Source: Bacillota bacterium (GTDB taxonomy: Bacteria; Bacillota; Clostridia; DSM-8532). From it: a DNA stretch of 64,000 nucleotides. Numbering within the stretch: position 1 is the first letter of the stretch; each line of letters begins with the position of its first letter. This document shows, piece by piece, positions 18,128 to 27,561 of this stretch. The stretch covers positions 192,462 to 256,461 of the forward strand of contig JAEZJF010000016.1 in NCBI GenBank assembly GCA_023415825.1, given 5' to 3'. The notes under the pieces are model-generated. The model was not told the origin of the DNA. It ran no database searches and saw nothing but the letters and a program-made list of their open reading frames with translations. The position numbers and the translations under genes were made by a program.

Positions 18128-18157
18128 CTGTAAATAATTGTTGTAAAATGAGGAATT

Positions 18158-19603
18158 ATGGAACTAGGGAAAATAATAGGAGATAAGTACCGTGCCATTC
18201 AGGTCCTCGGTCAGGGAGGCACCTCAGTCGTATATCTTGCCGAGAATATTTTTCTGAATAACCTGTGGGCTATAAAAACCTTGTCGAAAAAGAGTCCGTG
18301 GTTCTCCTATGAAATGCAGGAAATCACCGTGCTTAAAAACCTTAATCACCCCATGCTTCCCAGAATTGTTGATCTTATTGAGGATACATTTTCCTACTAT
18401 ATTGTGATGGACTATATTACAGGCACAAATCTTTTGGAGTATCTCCGCCAAAATGGCAGAATACAGGAAAAGGTACTTCTTGAATGGACAAAGGATATTC
18501 TGGGGGTGCTAAACTACTTGCATGGCAGAACACCTTCCGTTATTTATCGCGATCTTAAGCCGGCTAATCTTATGATTGATGAGGATGGGCGCATCAGGCT
18601 TGTAGACTTCGGTACAGCTAGGTTTTATGACCAGGGTTCAAAAGAGGATACCCTTTATATAGGTACCCAAGGTTATGCCGCACCTGAACAATATGGTTCT
18701 GGAAAAAGCGATGAAAGAACAGATCTTTTTAATCTTGGTATGACCCTGATTCACCTTGCTACGGGCATTCATCCTGCAAAATGTGATAATACTTCAATTG
18801 GGCCAGCATTAAAAAAATCAGGGCTTTCCGGAAGGTTTATCAAGCTAATCCTAGAGCTTATAGCGGCTGATCCCGATAAAAGGCCTGTAAATTGTGATAA
18901 TGCCTTAATAAAGCTTGGGAAAACCACATTGCCAAAAAACTCCTTCCATATAGACAGCCCGAAATTTCATAAAGGTGAAATGAAATGTGTTGTCGCCATT
19001 TCCTCAATGCTGCCGGGAAGCGGAACAACCTCCTTTTGCGTGGCATTGGGGAGCGTCTTTTCAAAGCGTGGCTTTCATACAGCATTGGCTGAATTAAATC
19101 CCAGCGGGGACTTTAATCGACTTAAAGAAATGGCGGAACAGATGGGGTACATAAAAAATGATGGCGGAGCTTGCTTTGAAATAGAGGACTTAACCCTCTT
19201 TCCGTCAGTTCAAGAGAGCAGCCTGATACCCAGAAAAAGATTCGATATGGTTATTCTTGATCTTGGAGTTCTAAAGAACGAACGGGGTGTAAGGGAACTC
19301 AATCGATCCGATGTCAAGCTGGTTTTATGCCCGGCATCCCTATGGAAATTTCTCCTCATTCCGGTTTTTTTTGAAGGTATGAAATCCTACAGGCATGAAG
19401 AGTGGATATATGCGGCCATGACCTCTGAAAAGTATCAGCATCAGATCCTTAACAGACAATTTGATCTTGAACCATTAGTAGTTTTCCCCTCCATCCAAGA
19501 TCCCTTTAATACTTCAAGAGAAGAGGAAAAAAGTATCTTGAATGCCATGGAACAGGTTTTTCGACATACCGGTCTTAGAGCAGGCCTTAAATCAGGGAGG
19601 TGA
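18158..19603 (+). CDS. Ser/Thr protein kinase fused to a degenerate ParA/TadZ-like domain
   Basis: 481 residues. The N-terminal eukaryotic-type kinase (about 10-255) is complete: GQGGTSVVY, K40, E55, YRDLKPANL (D132), DFG (150-152) and APEQ. From about residue 275 a second domain starts with a beta strand and a loop ISSMLPGSGTTSFCVAL that resembles the Walker A region of ParA/MinD proteins without its lysine; AELNPSGDF and MVILDLG follow. No transmembrane or PASTA segment is visible, so it is probably cytoplasmic. First gene of a ten-gene Tad/Flp-like operon, suggesting phosphorylation controls assembly. The fusion is the notable feature. Confidence 0.85.
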   Translation: MELGKIIGDKYRAIQVLGQGGTSVVYLAENIFLNNLWAIKTLSKKSPWFSYEMQEITVLKNLNHPMLPRIVDLIEDTFSYYIVMDYITGTNLLEYLRQNGRIQEKVLLEWTKDILGVLNYLHGRTPSVIYRDLKPANLMIDEDGRIRLVDFGTARFYDQGSKEDTLYIGTQGYAAPEQYGSGKSDERTDLFNLGMTLIHLATGIHPAKCDNTSIGPALKKSGLSGRFIKLILELIAADPDKRPVNCDNALIKLGKTTLPKNSFHIDSPKFHKGEMKCVVAISSMLPGSGTTSFCVALGSVFSKRGFHTALAELNPSGDFNRLKEMAEQMGYIKNDGGACFEIEDLTLFPSVQESSLIPRKRFDMVILDLGVLKNERGVRELNRSDVKLVLCPASLWKFLLIPVFFEGMKSYRHEEWIYAAMTSEKYQHQILNRQFDLEPLVVFPSIQDPFNTSREEEKSILNAMEQVFRHTGLRAGLKSGR

Positions 19604-19608
19604 GAGTC

Positions 19609-20538
19609 ATGCTGCGACCACAAAGATACAGGACTTTGATAGGTTTTATTTTGGGGCTGTGCCTGTCTCTCATTATTCTGGGCTTAGTCTATATCTTTTT
19701 TGGAGCTTCCACCTACAAGCTTTCCTCAAAAGAAAAGGCAGCTATTGAGACCATGGCGGTGGAAGCATACACACAAAAAAACCCAACCGGCCTTGTCTAT
19801 GTTGCGAATTCATCCTTGAAGTCCGGAGAGGTACTAAAAGATAGTGATCTGATGCCTGCAGAAATCAGCAAATCCATTCTGCCGTCAGATGCAATAAGTG
19901 ACCCTGCACTTGCAGTTGGGAAGATTATTCGCTGCGATGTGACCACTTATACGGCCGTAACCCTGTCTCTTCTTTATGATGAGGGAAATTATCCGGATGA
20001 CATGAGGCTTGTGGAGTATACTGTCATCAATCTTCCTCAAAAACTCGAACCCTCCCAGTTTGTTGATATACGTATCATGTTCCCCAATGGGTTGGATTAC
20101 ATTGTTTTGTCCAAGAAACAGGTTACAGATCTCCAAAAGGCTACAGAGAGTCAAAAGAGCATCCTGTGGTTCCACGCAGTTGAAGAAGAAATTTTAAGAA
20201 TGGCCAGTGCCATTGTGGATGCCAGTATTGTTGAAGGAGCCACGCTCTATGCCGTACCCTATGTAGCTCCGGATATCCAGAACGAGGCCATGCGTACTTA
20301 TCCGGCAAATAGCGAGGTGCAAAATCTGATACTTCAGAATCCCAATATTGTGGAGAAGGCCGTTACTGAGCTGGAAGCCCGGAACCGGTCGCTTTTTGAG
20401 GATCAGATCAACAAAGACCGGCAAAACTTTGGCATGAACAAAGTCTATGGCGAGGATGCCTCGATGCCCCCAAATGAAAAGGCTTCCTCTCCGTCTCAAG
20501 CTGAAACTAAGGGCTTGGATTTGGATGGCAGACTTTAG
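19609..20538 (+). CDS. CpaB/RcpC-like SAF-domain membrane protein
   Basis: 309 residues from the ATG at 19609, which has GGGAGG 8 nt upstream; a GTG at 19600 also reads in frame but overlaps that site. One N-terminal membrane segment (GFILGLCLSLIILGLVYIFF) is followed by a SAF-like region (VYVANSSLKSGEVLKDSDL, VGKIIRCDV) and a polar C-terminal tail. In Tad systems CpaB/RcpC sits in the periplasm or outer face and helps pilus export. Here it would be anchored in the single membrane. Similarity is at fold and context level, so the call is moderate. Confidence 0.7.
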   Translation: MLRPQRYRTLIGFILGLCLSLIILGLVYIFFGASTYKLSSKEKAAIETMAVEAYTQKNPTGLVYVANSSLKSGEVLKDSDLMPAEISKSILPSDAISDPALAVGKIIRCDVTTYTAVTLSLLYDEGNYPDDMRLVEYTVINLPQKLEPSQFVDIRIMFPNGLDYIVLSKKQVTDLQKATESQKSILWFHAVEEEILRMASAIVDASIVEGATLYAVPYVAPDIQNEAMRTYPANSEVQNLILQNPNIVEKAVTELEARNRSLFEDQINKDRQNFGMNKVYGEDASMPPNEKASSPSQAETKGLDLDGRL

Positions 20539-20548
20539 GAGGAAGGTC

Positions 20549-21208
20549 ATGATTATTGCTTTCTTAGGTACAAGCACCGATGATAAGAAGTTTTTTCTTC
20601 TCTGTTTAGCCAGGATTATGACAAATCATAAAAAAGTAATCCTCTGTACAGCTCATAACTATACCTTCGATGAGGATATGGGTGAAATATACGATTATTG
20701 CGGCATAGAGATACATCACTTTACCAATGATGATAGTCTGATAGCACTATGCGAGTCATCTGAACCGGAGACCTGCTACTTTTTTGATGTTGATCATTAC
20801 ATACCCCTCGAGGGGGACTTTAAAGCCGTGGCAATCTGTGAATCATCACGGGTATTGCTGGAAGAGAGCGTCAGACTGGCTGGAGAATACTCATGGATTA
20901 ACCCGTCCCTGAATATTTCAGTGATATACCTTAATCTGATGGAATACTGCAAGGTCAGTGAAAAGTATCTGGATCTCTTTTGGGAGCGGAGTATACCAAG
21001 CTTTACCATTATTTTAAAAGCCTTTCCCATCTATTTTGAGGAGGCCAACCATGTGATCATGCTTGAAAGCCAATATTCAGACAGGTTACCCGTCAGAGCG
21101 CTGACATCTTCTTTCAAAAATAGTCTATTAAGCATCATTCAGAGCTTTTTTGATATGAATCCCAAACAAGCACGAGATTTATTGAAAAAGGCTGAGAGGG
21201 TGAAGTAG
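20549..21208 (+). CDS. Unrecognised protein, possible P-loop-less ParA-like module of the Tad-like operon
   Basis: 219 residues from the ATG at 20549, chosen because GGAGG (20538-20543) precedes it; the open frame continues upstream within cpaB. I do not recognise a family with certainty. The N-terminus (MIIAFLGTSTDDKKFFLLCL) has the strand-loop-helix rhythm of ParA-type ATPases, but the loop lacks the glycines and lysine of a Walker A motif. No membrane segment or signal peptide. It lies between the cpaB-like and the second ParA-like gene, so it is probably a cytoplasmic assembly factor. Confidence 0.6.
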   Translation: MIIAFLGTSTDDKKFFLLCLARIMTNHKKVILCTAHNYTFDEDMGEIYDYCGIEIHHFTNDDSLIALCESSEPETCYFFDVDHYIPLEGDFKAVAICESSRVLLEESVRLAGEYSWINPSLNISVIYLNLMEYCKVSEKYLDLFWERSIPSFTIILKAFPIYFEEANHVIMLESQYSDRLPVRALTSSFKNSLLSIIQSFFDMNPKQARDLLKKAERVK

Positions 21209-21209
21209 T

Positions 21210-22025
21210 ATGCAGATTTCCTTTTGGTCGAATATGCATGGCCAGGCGGCAACCAGCGCCACTACTGCAGCTATTGCAGCAACCATTGCCCAGAGAACAG
21301 CCTATAAAACCCTGGTGGCTCATAACCATAGCAGCAGGAGCGCATTAGAAGGCTATTTTTTCAAACGTTCAGGCCTTGCGGAGCAAAACACGGGCCTATC
21401 CAACCAGGGTATTGATGCGCTGGTGAGGCTTATGAGAAATGGCAGACTTAAGCCCGATATGGTTGCGGATTATACTCATTCTCTTCTTAGAAACCACCGA
21501 TTGGATATTCTGATGGGAACATCAAAAAAGGAAGAACTGTCCAAAGAGGATGAGAATGCCTTTATGAGCATCCTCCAATGTTCCAGAGAATTTTATGATG
21601 TGATAGTCCTGGATGTAAACAGCGGTTTATCTGATGCCAACAGTCAAAATATTCTCGAAAGCTCCGATATTCTTGTGTTTTGCCTGAATCAAAACTGTTT
21701 TCTTATTGAGGATTTCATGGTCTTTTATAAGACCTTTCCCTTTTTAAAGGAGAAACGGTCGGCCTTTGTTATTACACGCTACGAGAAACATGCCTCCATG
21801 ACTCTTCATAATCTGGCAAGGCGTTATGAATTGGACAGGAGTGCACTTTTTGAAATTCCAAACAACAGCCGTTTTTCCGATGCTTTAAACAGCGGTAGGG
21901 TGTTTGATTTTGTGGCCTATAGCCAAGGTGCAAGAGACGGAGAGGATAAAACATTCATAACTTCGTTGAACCGTCTCTGTGATTATATTGTCGAGGGGTG
22001 TACAAAACGTTGCCAGAGCTTTTAA
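21210..22025 (+). CDS. TadZ/CpaE-like atypical ParA-family protein
   Basis: 271 residues of ParA/MinD fold: the N-terminal loop SNMHGQAATSATTAAIAATIA stands where KGGVGKTT is normally found, and the Walker B-like strand YDVIVLDVNSG and the switch region SSDILVFCLNQN are recognisable. The P-loop lysine is missing, as in many TadZ proteins, which act as polar localisation factors for Tad machines. GAGAGGG precedes the ATG. Its end overlaps the start of the secretion ATPase gene by 28 nt, implying translational coupling. Confidence 0.75.
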   Translation: MQISFWSNMHGQAATSATTAAIAATIAQRTAYKTLVAHNHSSRSALEGYFFKRSGLAEQNTGLSNQGIDALVRLMRNGRLKPDMVADYTHSLLRNHRLDILMGTSKKEELSKEDENAFMSILQCSREFYDVIVLDVNSGLSDANSQNILESSDILVFCLNQNCFLIEDFMVFYKTFPFLKEKRSAFVITRYEKHASMTLHNLARRYELDRSALFEIPNNSRFSDALNSGRVFDFVAYSQGARDGEDKTFITSLNRLCDYIVEGCTKRCQSF

Positions 22026-23863
22026 ACGTCCTAATCATTCTAATAATCACAGGGGGACTGGTGTTCGGATCCTTTCTTTTCTTTGCATCAAGACGCCATC
22101 AGCCGGGAATTAAGGAAGAAGATCCTCAGCGCTATTCCATACCCTCATTGATTCAATATGTGAAGGACGCCTTTAATGAGATAACCCGGACCAATTTATT
22201 CGAGCTAGGTCTCAATGAGGTTGAGTTTAGAAAGCAAGCCAATAAGAGAGCCGAACTTAAAAAAGCTATGAAAAACTGCATGTATGGCTCCATGGAAGAT
22301 AAACAATTTGTTAAAGCCTTTATTTATGACATCCTATTGACTTATATCCCTGCCGAGCATATGAATACCATTATCCCTTTCAACAATACCTACCTTCTTT
22401 CCACCAGGGATAAGTTCAATATTTTACTTCACATGATGAAAAAGGAATATGGTATGGATGCCCTGTCAAATCTCATCGAAAGCTTTAAGCTGGATGTACT
22501 CAAGCAGGCAGGAAACAATGATCAGGCTTTTGTTATAACGAAGGAAGAAATAGAGTCCATATATGAAAATATGGGATTTGTGCTCTCCAAGGAGGATCGT
22601 CTAGAGATCATCACACAAGTGGTTTATGAGCGCTATAAAGGGCTGGGGGTGATTGACGAAATACGGGACATGAATATTGACGGGGTGTCGGCGGGGGTAT
22701 CGGGCGTCACCCACGACTTTATGGTCAATCCTCAATTTTCACCTCCATCCGGGGAAGCCCATAGGGTCCAGAGAAACTATGAGAGTGTCTGGATTTTCTA
22801 TAAAGGGAAGTCCATTAAGCTTGACTTTTTAAGCTTTGAAAGTGAACGGGAATTAAGAAGGGTTTGTCAGATCATTTATCGTTACAATCGCGGGGGCCAG
22901 CTTTCAGAAACCACGGGCTACCGGGTTAATGAGATGAAGGACGGGAGCAGAATTTTGGTGGTAAGACCGCCGTTTTCGGAATCCTGGGCTTTCTTTGTCC
23001 GTAAATTCCACCTTAAAAATGTAACCCTTGAAGCCCTCATTCAGGATGAGAATGCCCAGCTTCCTGTGAATCTCATTAAATTTATGGCCAAGGGTGGTAT
23101 GATCACTGCCGTCACAGGTCAGCAGGGAAGCGGAAAGACAACACTGCTCATGGCTATGATCGGTCATATTTATGCTTCTCTAACGCTGCGCATTCAGGAA
23201 ATGGCCTTTGAACTTAATCTTAGACGCCTATACCCCAACAGGAATATCCTGTCCTTCAGGGAAACCGAGACCATATCGGGTCAGCAGGGCCTGGATATTC
23301 AAAAGAAGACCGACGGAAGCGTCAATATACTGGGAGAGGTTGCTACAGACCCTGTGGCGGCCTGGATGATCCAGATGGCACAAGTGGCCTCGCTCTTCAC
23401 CTTGTTTACCCATCATGCCAAAACAACCAGGGACCTTGTATATTCCTTAAGAAATTCATTATTGAAATGCGAGATGTTCAATAATGAAAAAATCGCCGAA
23501 CAGCAGGTCATCTCGGTATTGGATTTTGATATTCATTTGGCACGGGATTATCAGGGTAAGCGCTATATAGAAAGGATTACAGAGATTGTTGACATGCCGG
23601 AAAGCCCATATCCGGAAGGATTCATGGCAGAGGAAAAGATGGACATCAAGCTGGGTGCTTTTATGGAGACTTCAGCGGAGTATTTTAAGCGAGTGACCGA
23701 CCGGAAGATATTTGAGCCCCGTAATATTATTGAATTTAAAGACGGACGGTATGTCCCGGTCAATCCTTTAAGCATCGAGAAAACGATGGAAATGAAAAAG
23801 GCTATGACCTCTGAGGACGGAATGGCTTTTGAGGCCTATTTAAGAGAGAATTTCAGCTTTTAA
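21998..23863 (+). CDS. CpaF/TadA-like secretion ATPase with N-terminal membrane segment
   Basis: 621-residue type II/IV secretion ATPase. A strongly hydrophobic stretch (about residues 9-32, LIILIITGGLVFGSFLFF) precedes the CpaF-type N-terminal domain. The Walker A is GQQGSGKTT at about 371-379, and the Walker B-equivalent reads NILGEVATDPVA near residue 443. The GTG start overlaps the preceding gene; a TTG at 22010 is an alternative. It should power pilin assembly. A membrane segment on this ATPase is unusual, since CpaF/TadA are normally peripheral hexamers. Confidence 0.88.
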   Translation: MYKTLPELLNVLIILIITGGLVFGSFLFFASRRHQPGIKEEDPQRYSIPSLIQYVKDAFNEITRTNLFELGLNEVEFRKQANKRAELKKAMKNCMYGSMEDKQFVKAFIYDILLTYIPAEHMNTIIPFNNTYLLSTRDKFNILLHMMKKEYGMDALSNLIESFKLDVLKQAGNNDQAFVITKEEIESIYENMGFVLSKEDRLEIITQVVYERYKGLGVIDEIRDMNIDGVSAGVSGVTHDFMVNPQFSPPSGEAHRVQRNYESVWIFYKGKSIKLDFLSFESERELRRVCQIIYRYNRGGQLSETTGYRVNEMKDGSRILVVRPPFSESWAFFVRKFHLKNVTLEALIQDENAQLPVNLIKFMAKGGMITAVTGQQGSGKTTLLMAMIGHIYASLTLRIQEMAFELNLRRLYPNRNILSFRETETISGQQGLDIQKKTDGSVNILGEVATDPVAAWMIQMAQVASLFTLFTHHAKTTRDLVYSLRNSLLKCEMFNNEKIAEQQVISVLDFDIHLARDYQGKRYIERITEIVDMPESPYPEGFMAEEKMDIKLGAFMETSAEYFKRVTDRKIFEPRNIIEFKDGRYVPVNPLSIEKTMEMKKAMTSEDGMAFEAYLRENFSF

Positions 23864-23879
23864 GGCAGGTGAAAACATC

Positions 23880-25913
23880 ATGAATGCATATGGTTTAATC
23901 GGTGCATTGTGCCTTGTTTCTGCTCTGGGGCTTACCCTTTTTGCCCTTGGTTCATCAAAGAAGCATCGCCAATCGGGTAGGAGTCTTAAGGAGGGCCGTG
24001 CCAATACGGTTTCTGTTTTCATCGGCCTATATGCCAGACTCGTAAAGGTTCCATTTGTAGGCGAATTGCTGCTGAGTATTCGAAAAAGGCTCGAGGTCTA
24101 TGCCGAATCTGATGAAAAAACCATCAGAAAAAGAGCGGTCGTCCTGCTGCTTACCTCGGTACTGCTCTTTACCCTGCTCATTATTTCCTTTTGGGCACTT
24201 ACAAGGGACTGGATTTTACTTCTGTTGTTCATTGTGCTCTTATCCTTTATAGGGGATACGGTAGTGGAGATATTCATCAACAATCTGCAAAATAAGCTCT
24301 TAAGGCAGCAGGTTCATTACCTTGAACTCCTCCGCCACAAATACTATGAACATAAGTCGGTGGAGGATGCCAACTATGAGACCTGCAGCTCTTTGAACAA
24401 CAAAGGAAGCTTTGAGGTATACGTACAGGCTGAGCGCATCAATGACATTCTGACCGCTTCAGATATAGAGGGAGAGCTTCAGAAATATTATGAAACGGCA
24501 CCCAACAAATATTTCAAAATGCTGGCTGGTATCCTCTACATTACCAAGGAATATGGTGATACTCAGGTTCAGGGAAGCTCGATATTTATTCGATGCATGG
24601 CCTATTTGGGAGGAGAAATAAAAGCGGAGCTGTATAAACGGGAAAAGCTCAAGTATGCTCTTAAAAGCTTGAACATCATTGCCATTGTACCCTTGTTTTT
24701 CCTAAAGCCCCTAAGGAACTGGGCAGCTACAAGCTTTGCCCCTCTGGAAAGCTTTTACTCCAGCAAGATGGGGATTGTTCTGGCGATTATGACCATATTC
24801 ATCTCGGTCATAGCCTATATGACCCTTAGAAAGCTCCAACGATTTGACAGGCCGGGAAAGGCAGGGTTTTCTCACAAAACCCTCGAGCAGAAGCTCTACG
24901 CAAACGGCTTTTACAAATTAGTTGACAGGTTGGTTCCCCAAGGCTATACCACAAAGAAAAACGAACTTATGGAGCTCATTAAAAACGCCATGGCGCCCCT
25001 TAACATCTATACCCTTTACACGCGTAGGCTTCTTTTTGGCTGCCTGGCTTTTTTGCTGGGCCTTGGATTGACCGTGGGCCTCAATGCATACTCCCGGTAT
25101 GCAATACTCTATTTGCCCCAGATGCCTCAGGGTTATTTGGGCGGCAAACTATCGCCCGATGAAAAGCAAAGACTGCAAGTCATTGCTGACCAGGACAGAG
25201 CCGTGATACAAAAGCTCGGAAACTCTGCTTCCGATAAAGCTGTTTATGAGGAGGTTGTGAAACATGAAGCCTTTGATGGAAAAGAGATTGAAGCCTCGGT
25301 ATTGAGAATCAGGCTTAAAATGCAGGTGATATCCAAAAACATTTTTTGGTGGTGGCAGCTTCTTATCTGTATGCTTCTTTTTGGGGCCGGTTACCAAGCC
25401 CCTGTCATAAGCTTGAGCTTCATGGCTAAGATCAGAAAAATTGACATGGAGGAGGAGGTCTCCCAGTTTCAGACTATTATTCTCATGCTTATGCATATGA
25501 GCCGGGTTCATGTGGAAGAAATCCTTGAATGGATGGAGAGTTTCTCGGTACATTTCAAAGAGCCTTTACAAAAATGCCTTTCCAATTTTAGCTCGGGGTC
25601 CTATGAAGCTCTAGAAGAGCTTAAGTCGGAAGTAGCTTTTCCGCCTTTTATCGGTATAGTGGATAACCTGCAGCTTGCCTGTGAGGATTTAGGTGTGGCC
25701 CGGGCTTTTGAAGAGCTTGAAAGTGAAATGACCTTTAACCGTGAAACACGAAAGGACAGCAATGAGCGGATTGTGGAAAGAAAGAAGAATCTTGGCAATA
25801 TGATAGGGTTTATGCCGCTTTATGCGCTTATTGTACTGTATCTGATCATTCCAATGATCGTATCGGGTATGGAAAGTATTGAAGCCTTTTATCGTCAATT
25901 ATCCCAGTTATGA
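23880..25913 (+). CDS. Large TadB/TadC-like (GspF) membrane protein, apparent fusion
   Basis: 677 residues, about twice the size of a TadB or TadC protein. It has two halves, each with a cytoplasmic helical region and membrane segments (roughly 3-22, 84-130, 268-310, 378-400, 483-505 and 640-660). The second half carries the GspF-like helical region MEEEVSQFQTIILMLMHMSR and ends GMESIEAFYRQLSQL. The size and arrangement suggest a TadB-TadC fusion forming the inner-membrane platform for the neighbouring ATPase. The start follows GGCAGGTG. Confidence 0.8.
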   Translation: MNAYGLIGALCLVSALGLTLFALGSSKKHRQSGRSLKEGRANTVSVFIGLYARLVKVPFVGELLLSIRKRLEVYAESDEKTIRKRAVVLLLTSVLLFTLLIISFWALTRDWILLLLFIVLLSFIGDTVVEIFINNLQNKLLRQQVHYLELLRHKYYEHKSVEDANYETCSSLNNKGSFEVYVQAERINDILTASDIEGELQKYYETAPNKYFKMLAGILYITKEYGDTQVQGSSIFIRCMAYLGGEIKAELYKREKLKYALKSLNIIAIVPLFFLKPLRNWAATSFAPLESFYSSKMGIVLAIMTIFISVIAYMTLRKLQRFDRPGKAGFSHKTLEQKLYANGFYKLVDRLVPQGYTTKKNELMELIKNAMAPLNIYTLYTRRLLFGCLAFLLGLGLTVGLNAYSRYAILYLPQMPQGYLGGKLSPDEKQRLQVIADQDRAVIQKLGNSASDKAVYEEVVKHEAFDGKEIEASVLRIRLKMQVISKNIFWWWQLLICMLLFGAGYQAPVISLSFMAKIRKIDMEEEVSQFQTIILMLMHMSRVHVEEILEWMESFSVHFKEPLQKCLSNFSSGSYEALEELKSEVAFPPFIGIVDNLQLACEDLGVARAFEELESEMTFNRETRKDSNERIVERKKNLGNMIGFMPLYALIVLYLIIPMIVSGMESIEAFYRQLSQL

Positions 25914-25984
25914 TGCTGTAAAAATAAGCTGCTGAAAGGTTAACTGCAAGAAATAAGCTTTAAAATAAAACAGGAGGACTAGTT

Positions 25985-26563
25985 ATGGATGGTAATTTAT
26001 CCAAAGCCCTTTGGCTTGGGGTCTCCATTCTTCTTTTTATTGCGGTGGTCACCATCGGTCTCAGTATATTTGGAGGCATGAAGGATGCCAGTACCTTGGC
26101 CAATGATCGGATTGGGTCCATTTCCCAAAGTATGGCCGAGGAAGAATTTCGCATGTTTGATGGAAAAGAGGTCAAGGGAGATGACGTTCTCTCTGCTTTA
26201 GGCACTTTCTCAGGGCGGAGCGGAGAGGTTCTGGTACTGGTAGCGACTCTCGGAAAAAATGGAGGAAATTCTGTTAATTTAGATCCCAAAGCAGGTACTG
26301 GACTTAACATTGAGAAGTATGCAGAGTATGTTTCTGAAACATCCGGGAGTCTTAGTGCTGACAATGATTGCGTTATTCTTTCAGCAGGTTCGGGCAGTCT
26401 CTTGTCAAATGTGAGCAAGACTATTCAGGATGCTTCAAGAAGAGATGCCGAGAATCCCAATATGACATCACAATATATCAATCCTTCGGGAAAATTTATT
26501 TCACATTTGATCTATGATACCAATTTAAAAATCAGAGGCGTTATTTTCGCCCAAATGAAATAG
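25985..26563 (+). CDS. Pseudopilin-like membrane protein 1 of the Tad-like operon
   Basis: 192 residues. A short polar N-terminus (MDGNLSKALW) leads into one hydrophobic helix (LGVSILLFIAVVTIGLSIF), followed by a soluble domain. AGGAGG precedes the ATG. I see no signal peptidase site or class III prepilin motif (G-x4-E). The N-terminus resembles that of the next gene product, so both are probably pilin-like subunits or anchors. Family not identified. Confidence 0.65.
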   Translation: MDGNLSKALWLGVSILLFIAVVTIGLSIFGGMKDASTLANDRIGSISQSMAEEEFRMFDGKEVKGDDVLSALGTFSGRSGEVLVLVATLGKNGGNSVNLDPKAGTGLNIEKYAEYVSETSGSLSADNDCVILSAGSGSLLSNVSKTIQDASRRDAENPNMTSQYINPSGKFISHLIYDTNLKIRGVIFAQMK

Positions 26564-26565
26564 CC

Positions 26566-26988
26566 ATGAATCAGAATATTGAGAAAATTCTTTATCTGGG
26601 TGCAGGCCTTTTACTGTTTGCCCTTGCTTTAACAGCCTTTTTTTCATACTATGGCCATTACCAGAACTATATTCATCAGGGTGAAAAGTTCATGCTGGAG
26701 GATACGAGCATCCATATCTCCGAAGAAATCGTTTCAATGGAGGCAACCGGGCCCGAAGTCCTCCATCAGGTGCTTGAGAAAAGAAAGCGCGATGAAACAA
26801 CAAGGCTTTACAGCCATTATGGAAGTATGTCCACACCATCGGGAATCGCATGTCCGGAGATTTTGGTGGAAGGCGTAAAGGCTATGGATCTCGACCTTAG
26901 TCTTTTCAACCAGGATCAAAGCTTTTACGTTGTTTATGAAATCGGCCCTTCCGGTGAAATCACACTTATTCGCTATATCAAGAAATAG
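26566..26988 (+). CDS. Pseudopilin-like membrane protein 2 of the Tad-like operon
   Basis: 140 residues, 2 nt after the previous stop and probably translationally coupled, since no clear ribosome site is seen. The N-terminus MNQNIEKILYLGAGLLLFAL aligns by eye with that of the previous gene (N, K, L, L-G, LLF in register). A soluble domain of about 105 residues follows the single helix. Function unknown; placement suggests a minor pilin-like component. Confidence 0.62.
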   Translation: MNQNIEKILYLGAGLLLFALALTAFFSYYGHYQNYIHQGEKFMLEDTSIHISEEIVSMEATGPEVLHQVLEKRKRDETTRLYSHYGSMSTPSGIACPEILVEGVKAMDLDLSLFNQDQSFYVVYEIGPSGEITLIRYIKK

Positions 26989-27006
26989 TCCATATGGGGA
27001 GCAGAT

Positions 27007-27561
27007 ATGGAAAACACGTTATGGAAGCTATTGGCCTTTATACTGTGCGCTCTTTTATTGTTTCTTGCACCTCTCATGAGTTTATTGGAGCGGCAGGATG
27101 ACATTGCCTACAATACAGCATTTACCGAGTGTAACCGTTTTGTGGATGCCTGTAGAGATACAGGGACTATCACTCCTGATATGTATTCGGAGTTCATGTC
27201 CCGCTTAAGCTCCACAGGAAACACCTACCAGATCACGCTTTCTCATATAAAAAGGTCAGTAAATCCTGTGTATATGCAAAACGGCGGGGTATTAGCCTTT
27301 TCCGACGAGTACGAGGTCAACCATATAACGGTCGGGCAGACAGAAATACTAAAAGTGCTTTTCCCAGAAGGAACTGCTCTTTCAGCTCATGATAAAGCTC
27401 GTCGCTATTCCATGCGCATGGGGGATCTTCTTTTTGTTGAGGTCCGCAACAAAGGGAAAACCATGGCAACAGCCATAAGAGACATGGTGCTTTTTTCGGA
27501 CACTCAGGCGCCTAGCATTTTTGTCAGGGCAGGGGGTATGGTGCGCAATGAAGCTGACTAG
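27007..27561 (+). CDS. Membrane-anchored protein of the Tad-like operon
   Basis: 184 residues with an N-terminal hydrophobic helix (LLAFILCALLLFLAPLMSLL) directly followed by a polar helix, the layout of TadE/TadF-like minor pilins. No family motif is recognised. GGGGAGC precedes the ATG. Its 3' end overlaps the next gene by 14 nt. Confidence 0.62.
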   Translation: MENTLWKLLAFILCALLLFLAPLMSLLERQDDIAYNTAFTECNRFVDACRDTGTITPDMYSEFMSRLSSTGNTYQITLSHIKRSVNPVYMQNGGVLAFSDEYEVNHITVGQTEILKVLFPEGTALSAHDKARRYSMRMGDLLFVEVRNKGKTMATAIRDMVLFSDTQAPSIFVRAGGMVRNEAD

